Assembly: GCF_016741935.1 (NCBI RefSeq)
Contig: NZ_JAERRG010000037.1
Coordinates: forward strand, 1-64,000
Length of the DNA: 64,000 nucleotides
Source of the DNA: Streptomyces endocoffeicus
GTDB lineage: Bacteria; Actinomycetota; Actinomycetes; Streptomycetales; Streptomycetaceae
Direction: 5' to 3'
Shown here: positions 48,193 to 55,599 of the stretch, one piece after another
Layout of the letters: every line of letters begins with the position of its first letter
Position numbering within the stretch: the first letter of the stretch is position 1
Position numbers and translations under genes: made by a program
The notes under the pieces: generated by a model
Told to the model about the DNA's origin: nothing
Seen by the model: the letters and a program-made list of their open reading frames with translations, nothing else
The model's database searches: none

Positions 48193-48224
48193 CATCGCGA
48201 CACTTCCAGCGGAGCGCTTAGCTC

Positions 48225-49025
48225 CTACGTGCCCACTCCTCGGTGAACCGCCCACGCCCGAGCGGCCCCGGCCATGTCTTCGAGCCAGGAGGCATCAGGG
48301 AACCGGCGGGCCCGCGACCGGTACATGCGGAACGTGGCGGCGGCGAACGCGTCGATTGCGGCAGGGTCCGCGTTCCCCCAAGCCTGGCAGCGAGCGGCCC
48401 AGGACTCGGCGCCCTGGGCCGTGTGTCCGGCCGCGATGAGTTGGATGACGAGGCAGGCCACGTCAATGAACGCAGCCCCTCGCGTCGGCCATGCCCAGTC
48501 CACGGCCCATGTGTCGTCCTGGCCGATGATCAGGTTGCTCGGATTGATGTCCGTGTGCAGCAGCCCGTCGCCTCGGAACAGATCCGCCTCCGCCTTGTCG
48601 AGGGCGAACCGGTCCCAGCGGGCCTCGGGCCAGTCCCGCGCGACCTCGGGCAGGTCGAGTGAGCTGATCCGGTTCAAGGTGTCGACCACGGCGGGCAGAT
48701 CAGGTGAACCGGGCCCGAAGTCTGCCCGCCTCCCTTCCGCCACCTCGAACCCCAGAGCAATCCAGTCCTCGTTCTCCGCGTGCCACAGCAAAGCCGGGGA
48801 GACCGGCATCACCGCTGGATTGACCAGCGCTTCGCGAACCAGGGAGTCCCGCCGCCCGCCCGGCCGGTTACGCATGGCCTTGACGAAGAACGGACCCTTC
48901 TCACAGCGGACCAGGGCTGTGAGGTCCGAACTGAAACCACGCGAGGCGGGCTCCACGTCGGTCACGGGCCCCGTGTAGGGCCGGAGAAACCCCCAGAACT
49001 CCTCCGGGGGAAGGCTGCTGCTCAT
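48225..49025 (-). CDS. APH-type phosphotransferase family protein
   Basis: 266-residue kinase-fold protein of the aminoglycoside/choline phosphotransferase family. The catalytic loop is GLLHTDINPSNLII (Brenner motif H-x-D-x(4)-N) and the metal-binding part is WAVDWAWPTRG. The N-lobe is short (FSSDLTALVRCEKGPFFVKA, with the ATP-binding Lys). Substrates of such proteins range from antibiotics to homoserine or sugars; nothing here points to resistance. ATG at 49025 has GAAGGA five bases upstream. Tail to head with the HTH/zinc-ribbon gene, 12 bp apart, so probably co-transcribed. Confidence 0.85.
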   Translation of the reverse strand: MSSSLPPEEFWGFLRPYTGPVTDVEPASRGFSSDLTALVRCEKGPFFVKAMRNRPGGRRDSLVREALVNPAVMPVSPALLWHAENEDWIALGFEVAEGRRADFGPGSPDLPAVVDTLNRISSLDLPEVARDWPEARWDRFALDKAEADLFRGDGLLHTDINPSNLIIGQDDTWAVDWAWPTRGAAFIDVACLVIQLIAAGHTAQGAESWAARCQAWGNADPAAIDAFAAATFRMYRSRARRFPDASWLEDMAGAARAWAVHRGVGT

Positions 49026-49037
49026 GGAGTCCTTCTC

Positions 49038-49907
49038 TTAGCAGGCCGCCCGCAGGTCCTCGCCGGACGCGGTGCGGCAGTCGCGGCAGTGGCTGTTGTT
49101 CGTGGAGCGGAAGGCGCGGTCGCAGCCGTCGCAGGTCCGCCAGGGGAGGACGGGCGGTGTGCTGGGCGGGGCGGCCGGGGTGGGTACGGGCAGGGGAGGT
49201 TCGCTGAGGCGGAAGGCGAGGATGCGGGCCGGGCGGGTCAGGAGGCGGTCGGGGAGGCGTGTGGTGAGCGCACGGGTGATCTGCGCGGGCCCCACCCCTG
49301 CGGCGAGCCATTCGCTGACGGCGGGTGCGAGTTCGGCGACGTCCCGGTGGGACAGGATGAGCCGGGGGTCGAGGATGCGCAGCGAGGTCAGGATGGTGAC
49401 GGCCCGCTCGTCGGCCTCGGCGAGTGAGGGAGGGGTGGGGCTGGTGTCGGCAGCGGCTTCCGGCTCGGGTGTGTGTGGTGCCGTGCGGGCGGCGGGTGTC
49501 TCCCGAGGCACCTTCGGACGGGACCTTCGGGGGCTTGGTGGGGTGGGTGAGTCACCGCCCCTTGGGACGTCGTAGAAGTAGGTGCGGGTGCGGATGGTGC
49601 CCCCGGGGCCGCGTTCCCGTCGCCGCTCCAGGTATCCGGCGGACTCCAACTCCCGTAACGCCCGCGAGATCAGGATCTCGCCCTCGGTGAAGTGCTCGCA
49701 CAGTGCGGCGATGCTGACGGGGGTGCCGTCGGGGAGTGAGGAGATGTACGCCGCGACGCCGATCGTGACCGCGCTTCCGCGTCGCTGCGCGAGGGCGTTG
49801 GCGATCACGGTGAAGTCGGCGGTGAGGCGGGTACGGACGTGGTTCACGCCGGAGGTCGGAGCTCCGGCGTCGGCGCGCGTGGGCGCGTTAGACTGCGGCT
49901 CAGCCAT
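49038..49907 (-). CDS. HTH protein with C-terminal zinc ribbon
   Basis: 289-residue probable DNA-binding protein. The N-terminal about 115 residues form a winged helix (TVIANALAQRRGSAVTIGVA, then ALCEHFTEGEILISRALREL and AGYLERRRERGPGGTIRTR as wing). A Pro/Ala-rich linker and a helical segment (LAPAVSEWLAAGVGPAQITR) follow. The C-terminus is a four-Cys zinc ribbon (CDGCDRAF...CRDC) and ends in Cys. Similar proteins are frequent in Streptomyces accessory regions. Function and targets unknown. Confidence 0.82.
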   Translation of the reverse strand: MAEPQSNAPTRADAGAPTSGVNHVRTRLTADFTVIANALAQRRGSAVTIGVAAYISSLPDGTPVSIAALCEHFTEGEILISRALRELESAGYLERRRERGPGGTIRTRTYFYDVPRGGDSPTPPSPRRSRPKVPRETPAARTAPHTPEPEAAADTSPTPPSLAEADERAVTILTSLRILDPRLILSHRDVAELAPAVSEWLAAGVGPAQITRALTTRLPDRLLTRPARILAFRLSEPPLPVPTPAAPPSTPPVLPWRTCDGCDRAFRSTNNSHCRDCRTASGEDLRAAC

Positions 49908-50110
49908 TCGGGAAGCTCACTTCTTCCTGATCGGTCAGGCCCTCGTTCGGGATTGCCGTCCCGGCCGGGGGCCGTCGTCTGTTTGCGGTTGTGTTGCCGT
50001 GAACGTAACGACTGGCGTGCTTCGCCCGCAAGCTGGTCACTCGTACGGGTGAGCAGCAGGAAGGGTGGGTGGGCGGGAGTTCTCTATCCCGGTTCTTTGG
50101 GGGAGTTCGC

Positions 50111-50148
50111 GGCCCGCCGGGCCCTCGCGTACGAGGGTCCGGCGGGCC
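50111..50148. terminator. terminator hairpin after DUF4232 gene
   Basis: GGCCCGCCGGGCCCTCG (50111-50127) and CGAGGGTCCGGCGGGCC (50132-50148) form a 17-bp stem with one wobble and a CGTA loop, seven bases beyond the stop codon of the leftward DUF4232 gene. The 203 bp beyond it (49908-50110) is the upstream region of the HTH gene and shows no other gene. Confidence 0.85.
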
Positions 50149-50155
50149 GGCTTGG

Positions 50156-50698
50156 TTACAGCCCGACCGGGTTGAGGTAGGTGGCCGGGTGGGTGGCGCC
50201 GTCCTGCTTGAGGATCTGGCCGCCGAACGGCCACTTCAGGGTGAAGTGCGCCGTCTCGTTCGGCGGGGTGACCAGGAACTTCGCCGGAACGAACTTCTCC
50301 TTCTGCGGCGTGGACTCGGCCACCGGGAGCAGGGTGATGCTGAAGTCGGTCGTATCTCCCGGCTCCAGGACCATCTTTTCGGGCGACTTGGAGGAGCGTG
50401 CCAGCGACCAGGTGCCGTCAGTCCCCTGAGCGCCGATCATGTCGACACCGGCGAAGCCGGACAGGGTGCAGGTGCGGTTGCTCTTGTTGGTGAACCAGAT
50501 GTACGCCTGGGTTTGCCTCTCGGTCTGATCCATCTCCGGTCTGGCGTCCTCCCCCATGGCGAAACCGGCCTTCAGGTCGGCGGTGTGGCAGCGGGTCGGC
50601 GCGGCCTTGGCGGTGGCGGCCGAGGCCGGGATGGCCGTAGCGGCAGCGCCCGCGACGACGAGGGCCGCAAGGGCCACGGCGGTGAGCTTGTTCTTCAT
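50156..50698 (-). CDS. secreted DUF4232 protein
   Basis: 180-residue exported protein. A clear Sec signal peptide, MKNKLTAVALAALVVAGAAA, ends at about TAIPASAA (cleavage near residue 28). The mature part is a DUF4232 beta-sandwich with two Cys (RCHTADLKAGF and NRTCTLSGFAGV), probably disulphide-linked. The start codon at 50698 gives the signal peptide directly. The upstream gap to 50854 holds CTGACA and a TATGCG-like hexamer on the minus strand, weak promoter candidates. DUF4232 proteins are abundant Streptomyces exoproteins without known function. Confidence 0.9.
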   Translation of the reverse strand: MKNKLTAVALAALVVAGAAATAIPASAATAKAAPTRCHTADLKAGFAMGEDARPEMDQTERQTQAYIWFTNKSNRTCTLSGFAGVDMIGAQGTDGTWSLARSSKSPEKMVLEPGDTTDFSITLLPVAESTPQKEKFVPAKFLVTPPNETAHFTLKWPFGGQILKQDGATHPATYLNPVGL

Positions 50699-50854
50699 GA
50701 AGTTCGGGGTTCCCCTCGCATACGAATCGGCGCGCGATGTCAGTTGGCGCCTGCGCACCGGAAGATGTGCGGTGCCCGGGGGAGGTTCCGTGTGCCGGAG
50801 AGCCTATTTCGGACAGTCAGGCGCTCAACTGCGGCCGCATTGCGAGGACTTACG

Positions 50855-51070
50855 TCAGAGGCTGCGGCCGGTCGTCAGTTCATCAACGAAAGTGGTCCAG
50901 GAGGCCGCCGGGAAGACCAGCGTGGGACCGTCAGGCCGCTTGCTGTCACGGACGGGGACGACGCCACGTATGCCGTCGGCCACCTCCACGCAGTCGCCAC
51001 CCGCCTGATTGCTGTAGCTGCTCTTGCGCCACGCGGCGCCGTTCAGATCGGGACGGGACACTCGCTCCAC
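50855..51070 (-). CDS. DUF397 domain protein
   Basis: 71-residue DUF397 protein: AAWRKSSYSNQAGGDCVEVA, VVPVRDSKRPDGPTLVF and SWTTFVDEL are the family landmarks. In Streptomyces these small proteins pair with an upstream Scr1/XRE-type regulator bearing a DUF5753 domain, a toxin-antitoxin-like arrangement related to BldB/WhiJ developmental regulators. Here the GTG start (GGAGG nine bases upstream) lies inside the end of a truncated DUF5753 reading frame, so the usual partner is broken while the DUF397 gene is intact. Confidence 0.9.
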   Translation of the reverse strand: MERVSRPDLNGAAWRKSSYSNQAGGDCVEVADGIRGVVPVRDSKRPDGPTLVFPAASWTTFVDELTTGRSL

Positions 51071-51390
51071 GGTGGTTGCCCTCCATCACGGATCGGATCA
51101 TGTCGAGTGACATGAGCGGGGGCAGAGATGCTGCCCGCAGCCGATCGTAGGACAGCGCGAAGCGCTTGACGTCCCTTGGTTCTTCGATGAGTTGGCCGTA
51201 GTGGGCGCCTTCCGTGTAGGCCACCTCTGTCTCGTCAGGCGACGTCAGCACGGTCAGGGACCCGCCCATCACGTCGTGCTCCGCCTGGTGGAAAGGCAGT
51301 ACCTGCACGGTGATGTGGGGTTCCATGGCGGCGTCCAGGAGGCGGAGTGCGGTACGCCGTGATCCAGCGACAGACAGGGGGCTCGGCCGC
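50946..51390 (-). pseudogene. truncated Scr1/DUF5753-type regulator
   Basis: Only the last part of a DUF5753 domain is left: from about RTALRLLDAAMEPHITVQVL through GGSLTVLTSPDETEVAYTEG, IEEPRDVKRFALSYDRLRAA and LSLDMIRSVMEGN. The N-terminal helix-turn-helix and most of DUF5753 (about 180 residues) are missing; upstream is the unrelated Dabb gene, whose stop lies in another frame at 51394. The frame runs on about 40 codons past the normal family end, inside DUF397, before a stop at 50946. An internal ATG at 51326 could give a short protein, but I regard this as a relic. Confidence 0.75.
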
Positions 51391-51393
51391 GGG

Positions 51394-51807
51394 TCAACTC
51401 TTGTGCGCAGGAGCGCTGCTGCCGGTGTGGGAGTCGAGGCCGGACAGCAGCTCGGCGAGCCCGGGGTCGGCTTCGTAGTGCCGCTTCTGCAGCTCTGCGA
51501 TCTTGGCGCCCAGCTCTGGGTGGGGAGTGTCGGAGATGTCGAAGCTCTCGAACTTTTCGATCAGAGGGAAGGCGACCCGTTCCGATGTCATGTGCACCGG
51601 GTGGATGAGGTACTCCCAGTACGCATCCAGATCTTCCAGGGCGAACACCGCACTCCAGTCGAAGTCGCTGTTGTATTCGCGGCCGAAAATGAACGATTTC
51701 ACCGCGGGGATGGCCTGGCCCTGGTCCTTGAGGCAGTCCAGCGCCTCGTCGATCTGCTGGGAGGTGATGCCTTCCCTGAGCTTCATGCGGATGCCGTGGT
51801 AGATCAT
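51394..51807 (-). CDS. Dabb-family stress-responsive alpha/beta-barrel protein
   Basis: 137-residue protein with the Dabb (dimeric alpha-beta barrel) pattern: IYHGIRMKLREGITSQQIDE, PAVKSFIFGREYNSDFDWSA, FALEDLDAYWEYLIHPVHMT (His-Pro-x-His motif) and IEKFESFDIS. Members include olivetolic acid cyclase-like polyketide cyclases and plant stress proteins; most bacterial ones are uncharacterised. The C-terminal about 30 residues are outside the domain. It may share a transcript with the membrane-protein gene upstream (60-bp gap with an 8-bp GTGGGTGC tandem repeat). Confidence 0.85.
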   Translation of the reverse strand: MIYHGIRMKLREGITSQQIDEALDCLKDQGQAIPAVKSFIFGREYNSDFDWSAVFALEDLDAYWEYLIHPVHMTSERVAFPLIEKFESFDISDTPHPELGAKIAELQKRHYEADPGLAELLSGLDSHTGSSAPAHKS

Positions 51808-51867
51808 CGGGTTCTCCCTGCCGTGGTGGGTGCGTGGGTGCGTGGGTGCGTGGGTGAAGGTGGGTGG

Positions 51868-52479
51868 TCAGCGGACGGCGAGGCGGCGGCGTTCGAGGAC
51901 GGTGGCGATGGCGTAGGCGCCGCCACCGGCGATGGCGAGGACCCAGTAGAGGCCGGGGGTGCCGAGGAAGAGCGCGGCGGTGGAGGTCAGCGCGAGCCAG
52001 ACGCCGAGGACGTAGTGCAGGACGTTGCGGCGTGCGGCGCCTTCGCTGACGTAGATCAAGCCGACGATGAGGCCGGATCCGGTGGGCCAGAGCATGGACT
52101 GGAGGTCGGGCGTCTCGACGGCGGACGACAGGCCGGTGATGGCGAGGAACAGCGCGGCGAAGCCGATGAGCCAGGAGGCGCCGAGCAGTTTGCCGGACAG
52201 GAGGTCCGGCCCTGTGACGCCGCGCTGGGCGCGCAGGGCGGCGCGGGTGGCTTGGACGGTGCCGGTCGCGAGTCCGGCGACGAGGAGTGTCATGGGCAGC
52301 CAGGCGGGCAGATCGAGCAGTGGGCTGGTGCCCTTGGAGAGCGCGGCGGAGCCGTGCCCGAACACGTAGGCGAGTCCGAAGCCGATGTAGGTCGCGCGGT
52401 TGTCGACCTCGGCCGGTGCGCGCGTCGCGGTGGCGGTGCTGGGGGCGGTGACCTGGGGGGCGGCGGTGGCGAAAGGCAT
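51868..52479 (-). CDS. six-helix membrane protein of unknown function
   Basis: 203-residue integral membrane protein with about six hydrophobic helices (YIGFGLAYVFGHGSAAL, LPMTLLVAGLATGTVQATRA, LLGASWLIGFAALFLAITGL, GSGLIVGLIYVSEGAARR, VLHYVLGVWLALTSTAAL and YWVLAIAGGGAYAIATVL). No characterised family is recognised. The ATG at 52479 has GGAGG six bases upstream. It sits downstream of the MDR oxidoreductase with a 243-bp gap, in which I see GTGGTGGTGCGTG-type repeats and no gene. Confidence 0.8.
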   Translation of the reverse strand: MPFATAAPQVTAPSTATATRAPAEVDNRATYIGFGLAYVFGHGSAALSKGTSPLLDLPAWLPMTLLVAGLATGTVQATRAALRAQRGVTGPDLLSGKLLGASWLIGFAALFLAITGLSSAVETPDLQSMLWPTGSGLIVGLIYVSEGAARRNVLHYVLGVWLALTSTAALFLGTPGLYWVLAIAGGGAYAIATVLERRRLAVR

Positions 52480-52722
52480 GACGGAACCTCCGGGGTGGCG
52501 GGGCGGGGTGAACTGACGGGACGGGCGGACCGGCAGAGGTGGCCGAGAGCCGGCACGGGTACGTACGCGGTCCGGGAAGCTGCCCGGGTACCGGGCTGAG
52601 TGGGTGGTGCGTGGTGGTGCGTGGTGGTGAGTGGCGGTGGGTCGCGAGAGGCCGTGCGGCATCAGCGGTCGGCCGCCGTGGTCAGAGTGTGGTCAGAGGT
52701 GTGCGGGACAAGAACGCGCCGG

Positions 52723-53766
52723 TCAGGCCTCCGGGACGAGGACGACCTTGCCGATGACGGTGCGGGACTCGGCGAGCGCCAGCGCCGAGGCGGCGTCGGA
52801 CAGCGGGATCTCGGCGGCGATCTGAGGGGTCAGGACGCCGTCGGCCACCAGACGCAGCACCTCGGTGAGGTCCTCGGCCAGCCGGCGCTGAAATTCCGTC
52901 CGGCGGCGCCGGCCCGCCCAGAAGCTGTAGAAGTGCGCGCTCTTGCCGTTGGGCAGCGAGTTCCACGCCGCGAGCTGTCCGAACAGCTTCAGCACCGGCA
53001 GTTGCGAGCTGCCCTCTTCGTTCTTCGTCGCCGCGGTGCCGTACGAGACCAGGGTCCCGCCCCGGCGCAGCAGCCGCCACGACTCCACTATCCCGGGGCC
53101 GCCGACGTGGTCGAAGACCGCGTCGACACCGTCCGGCGCGAGCTTCCGGATCTGGTCGTACATGTCCGGGTCGTGGTAGTCGACCGGGGTCGCGCCCAGT
53201 TCGCGCACGCTCGCGTGGTGCCGCGCCGAGGCCGTGCCGATCACCGTGATCCCGGCGTGCCAGGCCAACTGCACGAGGATGGAGCCGACCCCGCCGTTGG
53301 CACCCAGCACCACGACCGTCCCGCCGGGGCGCACCTCGGCCGTCCGGTGCAGCATCTGCCAGGCGGTGATCCCGTTGACGACCACGGTCTCCGCGGTGGC
53401 CGCGGCCATGCCGTCCGGCACCGGCACCAGCTCCGCGGCGTCGATCAGCAGATGGCTGGCCCATGCGCCGACCTTGGTGACCGCGGCGAACCGGCGTCCG
53501 GCCATCCCGGCGTCCACGCCGGGCCCCGTCGAGATGACGGTGCCCACCACGTCGTACCCGGGCACGAAGGGGAACGGCGGCTGGTCGTAGTACTTGCCGC
53601 GGCGCATCTGCTGCTCGGCGAAGGAGACCCCGGTCGCGTCCATCCGCAGGAGGACCTGGCCCGTGTCCGGGGCGGGAAGGTCGCGGGTCCGGACCTCCAG
53701 GCCGCTCGGCTCGACCTTGCCGGGCAGGACGATCTCGGTGGCGCGGGTGGCGACCGATGTGCTCAT
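52723..53766 (-). CDS. zinc-independent MDR oxidoreductase (quinone reductase-like)
   Basis: 347-residue medium-chain dehydrogenase/reductase. GroES-like N-terminal domain: LLRMDATGVSFAEQQMRRGK and FPFVPGYDVVGTVISTGPGV. Nucleotide-binding motif: VVVLGANGGVGSILVQLAWH, an AxxGxxG form typical of NADPH quinone reductases. The Cys zinc ligands of alcohol dehydrogenases are missing. The start lies 38 bp from a GTAACCTTAC operator that also occurs twice around the adjacent tetR gene, so it is probably the regulated target. It may reduce quinones or reactive enones; the substrate is unknown. Confidence 0.9.
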   Translation of the reverse strand: MSTSVATRATEIVLPGKVEPSGLEVRTRDLPAPDTGQVLLRMDATGVSFAEQQMRRGKYYDQPPFPFVPGYDVVGTVISTGPGVDAGMAGRRFAAVTKVGAWASHLLIDAAELVPVPDGMAAATAETVVVNGITAWQMLHRTAEVRPGGTVVVLGANGGVGSILVQLAWHAGITVIGTASARHHASVRELGATPVDYHDPDMYDQIRKLAPDGVDAVFDHVGGPGIVESWRLLRRGGTLVSYGTAATKNEEGSSQLPVLKLFGQLAAWNSLPNGKSAHFYSFWAGRRRRTEFQRRLAEDLTEVLRLVADGVLTPQIAAEIPLSDAASALALAESRTVIGKVVLVPEA

Positions 53767-53803
53767 GAGGGGGCTCCTTGACGCCTCAAATGTGTGCTTG
53801 CCT

Positions 53804-53876
53804 GCGTAAGGTTACGCATGTAAGTCGAGGGCGGCAAGGGGCTACGCCAATAAACTTCACGCTGTAAGGTTACGGA
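53804..53876. promoter_or_regulatory. TetR operator candidates before the oxidoreductase
   Basis: The palindrome GCGTAAGGTTACGC is at 53804-53817. A second copy of the core GTAAGGTTAC occurs at 53863-53872 within a 27-bp segment (53850-53876) that reappears, inverted and with one mismatch, at the tetR start (54586-54612). The region is the upstream DNA of the leftward oxidoreductase and the downstream DNA of tetR. Binding by the adjacent TetR is inference. Confidence 0.7.
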
Positions 53877-53925
53877 CGGAAGAGGACCCCGCGGCCCCCG
53901 ATGGCGACGAGCCCGGAGGCGGTGA

Positions 53926-54585
53926 TCAGGCGTCTTTGAGGCGGGCGATCCTGGCGATGATCGAGTCGGCGATGCTCTCCTCGGACCAGGGGAAGGCGCG
54001 GATGACGGCACGCTGGTGGGCGAGGCCGTGCAGGCTGAGCCACAGCGTGACCGCGTCGAGCGACGGGTCGCTGATGGCGCACCGGCCCGCGGCGGCGCAG
54101 TCCGTGAGTACGTCGACGAGTACCTGTATGGCCGTCGAGCCGAGGCTGACGAGGTCCTCCTCGGTCAGGGAATTGTCGCCCAGGGATGGCATCCAGAGGC
54201 CGCCGAACATCGTGCGGTAGCGCTCGGGGTGCCTTTGCGCGAAGGCGAGGTAGGACCGGCAGACGGCATACAGCTGTTCTCGCGGGTCGTCACCGGCCTC
54301 CTGTGCGACGGAGCGCAGGAGGGTTTCCAGTTCGGCGAATTCCCGCTGTACGACGGCGAGCATGATGGCCGGCTGGTCGGGGAAGTGCGGGTAGATCGAC
54401 GGGGCGGAGATGCCCACCTTGCGGGCGACCGACCGCAGGGTGATGGCGTGTTCGTCGCCGGTCTCGTCGAGCAGCGCCGCGGCGGCGGAGACGATGTCCT
54501 CGCGCAGGCGGCCCCCCTCGCCGCGACGGTTGCGCGTGCGCGCCGGTTTCGGTGCGGCCGGGCCTGCCGTGCTGGTCTTCTCCAC
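53926..54585 (-). CDS. TetR-family transcriptional regulator
   Basis: 219-residue repressor. After a basic N-terminal tail (GPAAPKPARTRNRRGEGGRL), the helix-turn-helix is DIVSAAAALLDETGDEHAIT followed by LRSVARKVGISAPSIYPHFP, with the Y-x-H-F of the recognition helix end. The ligand-binding domain carries a TetR_C-type helix bundle (YRTMFGGLWMPSLGD, ITLWLSLHGLAHQRAVIRAF-like segment near the end). The start is a GTG at 54585 directly abutting an operator copy, with no room for a standard leader, so the mRNA may be short-leadered or leaderless. It probably represses itself and the oxidoreductase. Confidence 0.92.
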   Translation of the reverse strand: MEKTSTAGPAAPKPARTRNRRGEGGRLREDIVSAAAALLDETGDEHAITLRSVARKVGISAPSIYPHFPDQPAIMLAVVQREFAELETLLRSVAQEAGDDPREQLYAVCRSYLAFAQRHPERYRTMFGGLWMPSLGDNSLTEEDLVSLGSTAIQVLVDVLTDCAAAGRCAISDPSLDAVTLWLSLHGLAHQRAVIRAFPWSEESIADSIIARIARLKDA

Positions 54586-54612
54586 TCCGTAACCTTACAC
54601 CGTGAAGTTTAT
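54586..54612. promoter_or_regulatory. TetR operator at the tetR start, inverted copy
   Basis: TCCGTAACCTTACACCGTGA continues to 54612 and agrees at 26 of 27 positions with the reverse complement of 53850-53876. It touches the tetR start codon, so a bound repressor would block initiation of its own gene. Confidence 0.7.
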
Positions 54613-54717
54613 GGGCGCGAACCTCTTGTCGCAGTCGACAAAGGGGCGGCCCGGCACCCCGGGGGGTGTCGGGCCGCACGCTGTTCCGGGAGGGCGCTAC
54701 TTCGTTCCAGAAGCGCG

Positions 54718-55599
54718 CTACTTCACCGCGCCCGCCATCACGCCCGCCACGAACTGGCGCTGGAAGGCGAAGAAGACCGCCAGCGGGATCAGCATCGAGA
54801 CGAAGGCGCCGGGGCCGAGGATGTCGATGTTGTTGCCGAACTGGCGGACCTGCTGCTGGAGGGCGACCGTGATCGGGGGGTTGCCGCTGTCGGCGAAGAT
54901 CAGGGCGACCAGCATGTCGTTCCAGACCCAGAGGAACTGGAAGATGCCCAGCGAGGCGATGGCCGGGCCGCCCAGGGGCATGACGACGCGCAGGAAGAGC
55001 CGCAGCTCGCCCGCGCCGTCCAGGCGGGCGGCCTCCAGGAGCTCGCGGGGGATCTCCGCGAAGAAGTTGCGGAGGAGGAAGATCGCGAAGGGGAGGCCGA
55101 AGGCGGTGTGGAAGAGGACCACGCCGGTGGTGGTCTGGAAGATGCCGATCTCGCCGAAGAGCTTGGCCACCGGGATCAGCGCCACCTGGATCGGGACCAC
55201 CAGCAGGCCGACCACGATGAGGAACCACACGTCGCGGCCGGGGAAGTCCATCCAGGCGAAGGCGTAACCGGCCAGGGCGCCGATCACCACGACCAGCAGC
55301 GTCGCCGGGACGGTGATGGCGAGCGTGGTCCAGAGGGAGTCGGTGATCTGCTGATTGCCCAGCAGATGGTCGTAGCCGCTGAAGGTGAGCTGTCCGGGGT
55401 CGGTGAAGACCTTCCACCACCCGGAGAGGTCCACCTCCGACGGGTCCCGCAGGGAGGACAGCAGCAGTCCGGCGGTCGGCATCAGCCACAGCAGGCCGAC
55501 CAGGATCAGGACGACCCGGAGGACCCCGCCGCCGGCGCGGGCGGCGATCCGCGCGACCGGGGACTGCTTCGCCTGTACGACCGTGTCCGCGCTGGTCAT
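54718..55599 (-). CDS. sugar ABC transporter permease (MalG type)
   Basis: 293-residue inner-membrane permease of the carbohydrate uptake family 1. Six helices are visible; the EAA loop is IPRELLEAARLDGAGELRLFLRVVMPL and the C-terminal QRQFVAGVMAGAVK is the MalG-type end. It overlaps the upstream permease by four bases (55596-55599), giving translational coupling. With the other two genes it forms an importer without its own ATPase; in Streptomyces such importers share the ATPase MsiK, which is encoded elsewhere. Substrate unknown. Confidence 0.92.
   Translation of the reverse strand: MTSADTVVQAKQSPVARIAARAGGGVLRVVLILVGLLWLMPTAGLLLSSLRDPSEVDLSGWWKVFTDPGQLTFSGYDHLLGNQQITDSLWTTLAITVPATLLVVVIGALAGYAFAWMDFPGRDVWFLIVVGLLVVPIQVALIPVAKLFGEIGIFQTTTGVVLFHTAFGLPFAIFLLRNFFAEIPRELLEAARLDGAGELRLFLRVVMPLGGPAIASLGIFQFLWVWNDMLVALIFADSGNPPITVALQQQVRQFGNNIDILGPGAFVSMLIPLAVFFAFQRQFVAGVMAGAVK

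Noticed and set aside
48225..49025. Antibiotic resistance gene
   Set aside because: The fold is APH-like, but this family is broad and neither context nor specific motifs point to an antibiotic substrate.
53849..54612. Insertion sequence bounded by the 27-bp inverted repeats
   Set aside because: The repeats bracket only a tetR gene; no transposase and no flanking target duplication are visible. Operator duplication is simpler.
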